Source of the DNA: Lachancea kluyveri NRRL Y-12651
Lineage: Eukaryota > Ascomycota > Saccharomycetes > Saccharomycetales > Saccharomycetaceae
DNA: 64,000 bases
Reading direction: 5' to 3'
NCBI GenBank assembly: GCA_000149225.2
Contig: CM000694.1
Coordinates: forward strand, 2,171,623 to 2,235,622
The notes beneath the pieces were generated by a model. That model was not told where the DNA came from. It saw nothing but the letters and a program-made list of their open reading frames with translations, and did no database searches. A program made the position numbers and the translations under genes. Below are positions 38,050-46,075 of the stretch, in pieces. Each line of letters begins with the position of its first letter. Position 1 is the first letter of the stretch.

Positions 38050-40833
38050 ATGTATCTGAATTTACCTAAATCTTGTCTACTGGGTATCGTGTTGACCATA
38101 TCGACTCATTCTGGCCCTCAGGTAGTATATCATTATCCACCAACCAATCAGCTTGCAGCAGTCCAGCAACAAGAGATTCGTGCAGAAGAAACCAAGGAAA
38201 GCGGTAAGGATAAGCGCAATGATGAAAAGAAGTACAGTGACTCAAAAGCTCTGAATTCTAGTTCGGCTAGATCCGATATCAATAATTCGGTGGTTTCAAA
38301 TGACACGCATCACCATCGTCATCACTATCACCATCACTCACAACACTTATATCATCATAGTGATAATGATTCTGATATACCAAAAAAAACTGATTCTGAC
38401 CAAGCAGCATATGAACCCGATAGCTCCAGTAGTGATGGCGACTCGACTTCCGGATTAAGTGATAGCGAGATGTCTACAGATTATGCGGATTGTTCGACGA
38501 CTTCTAGCTCGTCAACTGACGAGAATTTGTCTGAACAAGAAAGTGAGGAAGAGCCTATCAGAAACTCTACCACATTGAACACCGTTCCGAATAGCCTGCA
38601 GTCAATAAACTCGTCTAGCAGAGGACTAAGAAATAGGCAGTCCCAGATCAGTGCCAACAAACTGTTCCAACTCTTGAATAACGAAGAATCCAGAAGAGAT
38701 TCTGTCTTTTCAAGGCATACCACAAATAAGGATGGATACCTTAGTGATGAAAATTATTCATCCTCATCTCTAGAAGAGAATGACGATTTAACTGGGACTG
38801 ATAAACATAAATCGAGTAACGTACAATGGGAATTGGATGATCAGTACTTTAACTCCGACTACCAAGATATTAATAAGATCTTTGGTTTTGACTCCGAGTT
38901 TGTAGCCGAGTTCTGTTGCCCATTAAAGGAAATGTGTAACACCCGATTCGAGTTCACGGTGGATGATCTTTGCTTTTTAGGTTTGCCCATCCATATCAAT
39001 GCTCGTGGCGAATGGAGAAAATCTAAAAAGAAAAAGCATTCTAATCGCTCGAGAAAGTCCACGTCTACATACAGTGGGAGAAGGCGGTCGAGTACTCTTG
39101 ACAGCACCAAATCACTTCCCAAAGATCCGGCCATGGAACAGCAACAAAAGGATGCGACAGGTAATGAAAGTTTGAGCTACAATGCCGAAGATGACGACAC
39201 CAATACGGAGAAATCCAATAGGCCGAGTGATGAATATGAAGGGTTGGAAAAAAGTGTCAACATGTTCCATGTTTGTTTTATCATGAACCCTCATATAGTT
39301 GAATACAATGAGCGTGTTGATGACATGTATCATTATGTTGTCACGAGACTTTCTTTAATTTTGAGATATACGCAGGCCAAAACGAATTACGTCACAGAAC
39401 AATGTGCTCAAATTCTTAGGACAAAGGACAAGGTATTGAAATATTCTAAAAACTACAGGAAAATCAAGGGCTCGGGCAAAAAGGGCAAATACCTTTATCA
39501 AAAAATATTAAGCAAATCCTCTTTAGCTAGAGCTTTAACGAAGTGTTTCGACTCCATTACAAGGAATGAGATTGCCAACTTGGAAATTGACGGTGACAAA
39601 ATCATTTCTTTACAGATTCCAATAAAGGATGAGTTTACCATTTTACCTGATTTGAAAACGAATCCGGTGTTAAGGGGCTCTCACTTGACCTCTGTTTTGA
39701 ATAGTAGGTTCCTTGAGCAGAATTATTCTGGCGGCACTGGTGCCGGTGGTGATCCCTGGTCTAATGATACTGATGAAGATGATGATTTGCTCGACTATGC
39801 CCTACTTTTACTGAACGAACCCGCCAATATTATTCAAGAGTTGGAACTTTCCTCTTTTAATGATGACATGGCGAACTTAATCATGATGACTTTGGTCAAA
39901 CATTTAAGGCCTACGGTATCTTTAAGATCGTACCAGTATTTAATTGATGAAATCATGGACCATACAGCCTCATCGAATGATGAGGATGGGTCCAAACGCA
40001 ACTCGTTTCAAACGAGTATGTTGAGGTCATTTGCCTTACATTTGATTTATTGGAGACACGCTCGAGTCATTATCCCAATTTCTTCTAGAAACACCTATAT
40101 TGTTTCACCTTTGGCTCCAATCAAAGGCACTACAAAGGATGATTTTGATAACTGTGAAATCAACATTCTCGAGGATAAAGCGCTAATATATCAAAACCAT
40201 GAAATGTTCATGGAAAAATTTCCATCGTTACCGTCATTGCCTTCCTTTCTGAGTTCGATTTCTACGTCCAAACCTAGATCGTTTGGTAGTATCATTCCCT
40301 CCAAGGATCACAAGGCCATTTACTTGAGTGCTTTGGCATGGTTAATCAGAAACGGTTATTTGACCCAATTACTCACATTTGTTTGGATACGAGTTGACAG
40401 GAAAATCAAAATTGCTGTTGACGAAGATTTGGAGAAAGAAGGATTTAGAAAGAAGAACCAGAAAAATTCACGCAAAATTGCCAACGGCGCTATCGATAAC
40501 GTAGTCGAGAGAGGTTCGCTCGAAGATTTGAGCAAAAACAATGAGGCTTTTGATGAGTTTGGATATGAAAGTGGTAATGACGTGATAGAAAACCTGGATT
40601 ATACGATAATTTTGGATCCTGAAAGAGCCACTGCTGTGGAAAAAAGGTGGTTGTACAAGTGTATCGAAGGGTATCCTTCTGATATGCAAATCTTGTTTCA
40701 CAAGTTGGTAAAATATTTCAATGGTAAGACGCCGCTAGAGCTAATAACCATCAGAGAAAGTGTATCCAAACACGAAATAAGGAAACTGTTACAAGCTCTG
40801 GATAAATACGCAGTTGCGGTAAGGCATTGGTAA
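38050..40833 (+). CDS. NPR3: Npr3, SEACIT/GATOR1 subunit
   Basis: 927 aa (S. cerevisiae Npr3, about 1146 aa). With Npr2 and Iml1 it forms SEACIT, the GTPase-activating complex for Gtr1 that shuts off TORC1 on nitrogen or amino-acid starvation. The N-terminal longin-type strand block SCLLGIVLTISTHSGPQVVYHYPP is diagnostic. A disordered Ser/Asp-rich region holds eleven His between residues 87 and 103. The conserved core resumes with EFCCPLKEMCNTRFEFTVDDLCFLGLPIHI (about residue 297) and NMFHVCFIMNPH. The C-terminal winged-helix part is YTIILDPERATAVEKRWLYKCIEG. The shorter length comes from the linkers. It is convergent with RIM4, as at the S. cerevisiae chr VIII locus. Confidence 0.96.
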   Translation: MYLNLPKSCLLGIVLTISTHSGPQVVYHYPPTNQLAAVQQQEIRAEETKESGKDKRNDEKKYSDSKALNSSSARSDINNSVVSNDTHHHRHHYHHHSQHLYHHSDNDSDIPKKTDSDQAAYEPDSSSSDGDSTSGLSDSEMSTDYADCSTTSSSSTDENLSEQESEEEPIRNSTTLNTVPNSLQSINSSSRGLRNRQSQISANKLFQLLNNEESRRDSVFSRHTTNKDGYLSDENYSSSSLEENDDLTGTDKHKSSNVQWELDDQYFNSDYQDINKIFGFDSEFVAEFCCPLKEMCNTRFEFTVDDLCFLGLPIHINARGEWRKSKKKKHSNRSRKSTSTYSGRRRSSTLDSTKSLPKDPAMEQQQKDATGNESLSYNAEDDDTNTEKSNRPSDEYEGLEKSVNMFHVCFIMNPHIVEYNERVDDMYHYVVTRLSLILRYTQAKTNYVTEQCAQILRTKDKVLKYSKNYRKIKGSGKKGKYLYQKILSKSSLARALTKCFDSITRNEIANLEIDGDKIISLQIPIKDEFTILPDLKTNPVLRGSHLTSVLNSRFLEQNYSGGTGAGGDPWSNDTDEDDDLLDYALLLLNEPANIIQELELSSFNDDMANLIMMTLVKHLRPTVSLRSYQYLIDEIMDHTASSNDEDGSKRNSFQTSMLRSFALHLIYWRHARVIIPISSRNTYIVSPLAPIKGTTKDDFDNCEINILEDKALIYQNHEMFMEKFPSLPSLPSFLSSISTSKPRSFGSIIPSKDHKAIYLSALAWLIRNGYLTQLLTFVWIRVDRKIKIAVDEDLEKEGFRKKNQKNSRKIANGAIDNVVERGSLEDLSKNNEAFDEFGYESGNDVIENLDYTIILDPERATAVEKRWLYKCIEGYPSDMQILFHKLVKYFNGKTPLELITIRESVSKHEIRKLLQALDKYAVAVRHW

Positions 40834-41323
40834 TCGTTGTTTTATATATAAAACTATACATTAATATAACGATTGCAGCACTTTAATAAACGAAGTACCC
40901 TCTTCTGCTGGTGTGTAATACTGATGAGACTAAAACAGAAAGGAGAAGAAGAAGAAGAAGAAGAAAAAAAAAAAAAAAAAAAAAAAAGCAGAGGAGAAAC
41001 AATGGAAATGGGGCGGGGATAGTTTTCGATTTTGTTAGAAAACTTTGAACCAAATAAGATGCCTAGAAACTCAATTTTTTTCAATATTAAAAAAGGTGAG
41101 AAAAGAGAAAGAAAAAAAAAAAAAAAAAAAAAAAAGAACCATGGTGAAGACTCACTAGATTGCTTAAACTCAAAAGGATGTTCAGGCACCAGGCCTATTG
41201 GACGAACAGAAATTTTAGGTTTTGACCTATGTTGTTGAGAATTGAAAAGAAACAAGAACAAAAAAAAAAATGAAATAAAATAAAATAAAATAAAAGAGAT
41301 GCTCTGTTGAAAGATAGCAACGC
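40834..41323. other. convergent 3' regions of NPR3 and RIM4 with homopolymer runs
   Basis: 490 bp containing a GAA run into poly-A (40942-40987), another poly-A (about 41110-41135), and an AAATA microsatellite of about five units (41268-41294). No gene. Confidence 0.7.
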
Positions 41324-43204
41324 TTAATATTCCAAGACCTGCTTGTCATTCTCTGATTTCATGGAATGATCCAATGGCATAAACTGTGGCTGTGACATAG
41401 GTGGTAGAGGAGGGCCAGTCATTGGCGGACGAATTCCACCATTCATCTCGTTAAAATCAACACCGGATGGTGGAGGAATGGGATAATACATAAAGTACGG
41501 CTGATTGGCACCAGAGCCTGGTGGTGGTGGTGGAATTGGGGTCATTGGATAATCTATTGGGTAATAGTAAGGAGGATAGTAGTAAGGGTCATAGTTCGGA
41601 TAACTCCCACGCCTTTGGTAAAAGTTATCGTTGGACAAATGAAACTTCTTCTTCATACCACCATTTCCGCCTGCAGAATAATGGTTATACGCGGTACTGG
41701 CATTGGTGGAGGCGGCGTCATCTGTGGCAGAACCAGGCACTTCGGAGGGAGCGTCATTGTTGGTGGAACTGCCGGCAATGGATTGGCCTGCATCAGAGGC
41801 ATCGGAGGGAAAGTTTCGCTTAAATCCGGCAAACCCTGTAACAAAGCTCCCACGTCTCGGAGCACCTTTGCCATGTTTTTTGTTTCCAACGTTGGGTGAA
41901 AATGGTTGTATGTCTTGCAAAGAATAATTGTTGTAATGGTTAAAGACAGAACCAGTACTAGCTCTCCTACCTAAATTAATAGGTGGTGGAGCCAAGTTCA
42001 AACGAGGAGTATGAAATCCACCGTGATTGTGATAACCGGAGTTGTTGGCATGTCTCGATTTTTTGTAGTAGCCACCACCAATTTCTCTATATTGAACGTG
42101 CATAGTCTTGCCCAGGAAGATGGCATGATTCTCCATTTCCAATGCAGCGGCAGCGGCATGCTCCGTATCAAATCTGATAAATGCAAATACGTTGTTTGGT
42201 TTGACAATTAAATTAATATCGGCAACATCACCGTGGCGGGAAAATCTGTCGTGCAAGCTCTCTCTAGTAACACCACGATCCAATTGTCCGACAAAGACAG
42301 ATTTTTTGTCAATCTGAGGGACATCATCTGCTGCGATGGTACCCATTTCAGGAACACAGTCCCGCTCGTCTTCCACGAGCCCATCCATGGTATCCTCGGG
42401 ATCCCTTTTGGAAACCAAGTTCAACCGCTTTGGCACTTCGATGTTCTGGGCCCATTCGACTTCCCAATCGGGTTCCATCTTCAAATTTGCAAAGGCCCGG
42501 ATGGCATCATCTCTATAGGCAAACTGGACAAACCAAGCGTTGCTCTTAGAAGTCGGATAGTAGTTTCTCCTGTAGCAATGATCCCTACTGGCAACTAGCT
42601 GTTCGATCTCGCCGAAGCTTTCCATCATCCCAATAATCTCTTCGGATGAGATTTCACCAGATGCCGAACGGCCTCTGGTAGCGGCAAACAAAGTACGGTT
42701 GACCCTTGCAGGTTCACAACGGATTGTCCTTCCATTCAATATGGAACCTTGAGCTTGCCTTAGAGCAAGCCTTGCATCAGCATCATTGGTGTACTGGACA
42801 AAGGCGTAAGGCCTGTTTGCAGGATCGCGAAGAACCTTCACCATTGCCAATTCACCATATTTTTTGAAGCCTTCGGTAACAGAGATACAAAGGTCATCGT
42901 CGGTCAAAGAGGCGGCCAAACTGGCGACGAAGACGCATGACGAGGGGCGGCCACGGAACTTTACAGGCTCGGGTTTTTTGGGCTGTTCCTCAAATTCCAT
43001 GTCAACCTCTTCGGCTTCATCTGAGAATTGATCGTCGTCGTCATCATCGTTCTCTGCTTCGCTAGAGGAGACCTCTGTTGGTAGAAATTGAGAGATATTT
43101 TCGTTAACGTTGGGGGACAGACCGCCTTCCTTTGCAACGGGTGCAAGTAGTGCGGTTGGAGAGTTAATACCGGAATCGATTGTCATCGAGTCAACGGTAG
43201 TCAT
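41324..43204 (-). CDS. RIM4: meiosis-specific RNA-binding translational regulator
   Basis: 626 aa (S. cerevisiae Rim4, 713 aa), a three-RRM protein that in meiosis represses translation of CLB3 and other mRNAs and is cleared by Ime2 phosphorylation and autophagy. Acidic N-terminus (EAENDDDDDDQFSDEAEEVDMEFEE). RRM1 has RNP2 CVFVASL (90-96) and RNP1 RPYAFVQY (131-138). RRM2 is at about 168-255, and RRM3 starts KKSVFVGQL (about 304) with NVFAFIRF. The C-terminal tail is Gly/Ser/Asn-mixed and then Tyr/Pro-rich (YYYPPYYYP, IPPPPPG). There are no long Asn runs of the kind that make the S. cerevisiae protein amyloid-forming. A URS1-type site lies upstream. Confidence 0.95.
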   Translation of the reverse strand: MTTVDSMTIDSGINSPTALLAPVAKEGGLSPNVNENISQFLPTEVSSSEAENDDDDDDQFSDEAEEVDMEFEEQPKKPEPVKFRGRPSSCVFVASLAASLTDDDLCISVTEGFKKYGELAMVKVLRDPANRPYAFVQYTNDADARLALRQAQGSILNGRTIRCEPARVNRTLFAATRGRSASGEISSEEIIGMMESFGEIEQLVASRDHCYRRNYYPTSKSNAWFVQFAYRDDAIRAFANLKMEPDWEVEWAQNIEVPKRLNLVSKRDPEDTMDGLVEDERDCVPEMGTIAADDVPQIDKKSVFVGQLDRGVTRESLHDRFSRHGDVADINLIVKPNNVFAFIRFDTEHAAAAALEMENHAIFLGKTMHVQYREIGGGYYKKSRHANNSGYHNHGGFHTPRLNLAPPPINLGRRASTGSVFNHYNNYSLQDIQPFSPNVGNKKHGKGAPRRGSFVTGFAGFKRNFPSDASDAGQSIAGSSTNNDAPSEVPGSATDDAASTNASTAYNHYSAGGNGGMKKKFHLSNDNFYQRRGSYPNYDPYYYPPYYYPIDYPMTPIPPPPPGSGANQPYFMYYPIPPPSGVDFNEMNGGIRPPMTGPPLPPMSQPQFMPLDHSMKSENDKQVLEY

Positions 43205-43416
43205 TAGAAGAGTGGCGTAGATAAGAAAGCGGGAAAGCGGCGATATACGGTAATTAGCGGGGCGATAAGCGGCTAAATTCTTTCAAGATATGATAGCTGG
43301 TGGTAAAGGTAGTGGTTTCTGTGCAGGAAGTGTGATTTTTTTTTTAAACTTTTTGAGTGTGACTCTTCTTTCTATCTGTCTCTCAGAGTAGCGAATAAGG
43401 GTTTGGTACTTAAACT

Positions 43417-43426
43417 TCGGCGGCTT
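43417..43426 (+). promoter_or_regulatory. URS1-like (Ume6) site upstream of RIM4
   Basis: TCGGCGGCTT matches the URS1 core TCGGCGGCTA at 9 of 10 bases, 213 bp upstream of the RIM4 ATG. Ume6 on URS1 represses early meiotic genes in vegetative cells and activates them with Ime1. RIM4 is an early meiotic gene in S. cerevisiae. Confidence 0.75.
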
Positions 43427-43501
43427 AGTGTGAGGAGAAAAGAAGAAAAGTACTGCGATAAAACACTGTTTCTCAACATATCTAGTGGCCATATTTATAC
43501 T

Positions 43502-43511
43502 TTTTGTGGCA
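43502..43511 (-). promoter_or_regulatory. MSE-like (Ndt80) site upstream of RIM4
   Basis: On the minus strand GCCACAAAAA fits the middle sporulation element gNCRCAAAW, 300 bp upstream of the ATG. Single MSE matches are common by chance, so this is a candidate only. Confidence 0.35.
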
Positions 43512-46075
43512 TAAAAGAGAGTTTAGCATGATTTTTACGCGGGGAGTGGAGTACAGCGGTAAACATACGCTCGATGTGGGGGACCTTTGTGTCACCGTGT
43601 GCAAAAAAAAATTTTATTTTCTCAGATCGCTGTACAGCAAAATAAAAGGTTGTGAAGCCGTAAATTGCTGATCTTGAACAGTGAATAGCTCATGATGATA
43701 AGGCAGCGTCGAAAACAATAGGAAGGATAATTTCGTATGAACCAGCCATCAAACAAAGGTGAGAATTTGGATTGATATAATGATAAGCGTCTTGTAATGG
43801 CGAGTTTAATCTGCATAGGTGCATCATTGTGCAGATCTTTCATTGTTATCCCATCAGCCTACATACTGTTCAGACATGCAGCACCTCCTTACGCCCTCGT
43901 CTGTAGTTTCAGCTATTTTTTTGTTCTGACAACTGGACTGTCCTCGAATTGGAGTCCGGTTCTTCGTACTGTGTAATATGCGGTTCTGTAGTTGTGACTT
44001 TAGATGTAACACGCAGGTTCTATAGGGAAGGGGGGAAGAGTGATGCATGCGTAAAGTGGAACCCCAGGTGTGGCTTGGATACTTGTCCTGATTGACATAG
44101 CCCAGCATATGAAGCATGGCTTGGTTAGCTGGACATTTCTGATTTTCAAGTATCCATATTAGATTCTTTAACATCTAAAACCCCTCGCCGCTTCCCGCCA
44201 CATCCTCCTGTTCAAGTTCGTACTTATCGGTCTCTACTCCACGTTTTGTGAGATCGAGAATTTGTCCGCAAACCGAAGAAGGTTGAGGTAACCTGGTTAT
44301 ATAATCGGTGCCTAGAAAACGCGTAGGTGAAAAGCTTGCTGAGGGACGCACACAAAGGCGATTCCGATCTGGCTTAGAATGCAACGTGCAACGTGCAACG
44401 ATGAAAGCCCCTTTAGAGCCGAGAATCACATTTCAACGTATCGTCACCAGTGGTAACCACATTGCATGAAAACGTGCGCGCACTACAAAGGTGCTTACAA
44501 CTCTAACTGTACTTGGCAACCACCTGCTTGTCAGAAAAATTGAGGGGACCATTCTTTAAATAAGCACGCCTTGCATTGCAGCTGGCAAAGAAGATACATC
44601 TACACCTATAAATAGTTAACCCTTAGTTTTATCTAAATTGTTTCTAGATGTTTGTATAGCAGATGCAAGCAGCTGCTACAGAACGGGCACGTGATCATCC
44701 CTTACATATTTACCGCGATATTTACACGTAACCTGCTTGAATCACTACCAGTACCGTAGGGGAGCGGGACGCGCAAGACATGAATGCGTAGATCAGTTTT
44801 CCTGTTTCGGATTCTAAGCATGATATACCAGTGCAGGAATTTGGGTCTTGTCCAGACTTGAAGGATATGGGTGGGTAGCTAAAGTAAGAAGATAATAAAT
44901 ATAGCGACGGCATAAGGGTCAGACAATTATTTTTTTTCTTTTTCGCACCTCCAAATGTCTTTGAAGTTTGTGTAAATGATGTGTCTTTTTTGAAGCCGTT
45001 ATTATCATAGAAATCGTTCACTACACCTCTTTGGTTCCAAAATCGTTAGAATCTATATACCGTTATTCTCATGCCTCATTTATTGTTATTATAACAGTAT
45101 ACTCATGGCAGCCGAGACAATTACTGCGTGCTTGTCAAGATCTTTAACTTAAAATTAAGCACTTGACGTTACATTACCGTCATCCATCGAGTACTTTGGC
45201 TCTCGAAGTTTGATTTTTTCTTTAATCTACAGAATTCACCTCGTTTGACTTGTTTTCGTCACGAGAACTCTACGTTTATAATCAACTTTTGATTTACCAA
45301 GACTCGTAAATCTACTTCGGGTATTGTGGACCAGCTAGTTTGGACTTTAGAGCCACCCTTTTTTTTCGCTTATCCTTGCTGTTCGTGCTCTCTGGCGAAC
45401 ACTGCTGGGCGCAGCTGTTATCAGTCCTATGAAAAGATCGCCTACACCCTCGTCTGTGTCTTTTTTTTTCTTCTCCTTCCACCTTCAAATTTTGCGTAGA
45501 CAGTTGGTTTGATTTCGTCGTCTAAGTACGCTGTTTGTTTTACGGCTTCCTCCAAAGGTCTCTTACAACGGCATTTTGATTTGCATTAGGTCCTCTGTCG
45601 GGCGCGTGTTCAATTATTGTGTGTAGACACACATTTACATAACCACATATAAGCGGCAAACACCTTGAGAAAACTGCAGCTTGTTTTTTTGTTGCTGGTT
45701 TGAGAAGTAACGTTTTCCTGAGATAATAGTATGTACACTGAGCCAATCCAGAAAACGTTTGCAGTACTAGCCTCTAAGTGGTAACGCTCGTATTGCATAC
45801 ACTACACTTGGTTATCGTTTCACGTATGTCATTCTCGTCACCCTTTGTTTCAGGCCGCTTTGCGTCATAAATCTGGTATCATACTTGTCTGTATGTATTC
45901 TCGGAGGGTTCCGCGCCGAGAGCGCCAGTGTTTTTTTGCACTAAAAACTAAAAGCGATACAACGCTAATGTATGACGTTCGTAACATTCGCAGTAAAATT
46001 AGAGGTGTTATTTATTAGAAGAAAAACTATTTACAAACGTGGACTGAAATAAACGAGGAGACTCGCTTAAATAGT

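Larger units (their letters stand above)
43205..46075. other. 2.9-kb region without convincing genes, RIM4 to HSP104
   Basis: The left 350 bp are the RIM4 promoter (URS1 and MSE-like sites). The rest has mixed composition, with a CACGTGAT E-box near 44690 and several T-runs. Minus-strand frames at 44429-44175 and 44174-43854 are in register, separated by one stop; the first begins at GTG and neither resembles a known protein. I checked for a centromere (E-box + AT-rich tract + CCGAA) and tRNA-like arms and found neither. Confidence 0.45.

Noticed and set aside
44680-44700. CACGTGAT as CDEI of a centromere in the RIM4-HSP104 gap
   Set aside because: No strongly AT-rich 80-160 bp tract followed by a CDEIII core with CCGAA is present on either side.
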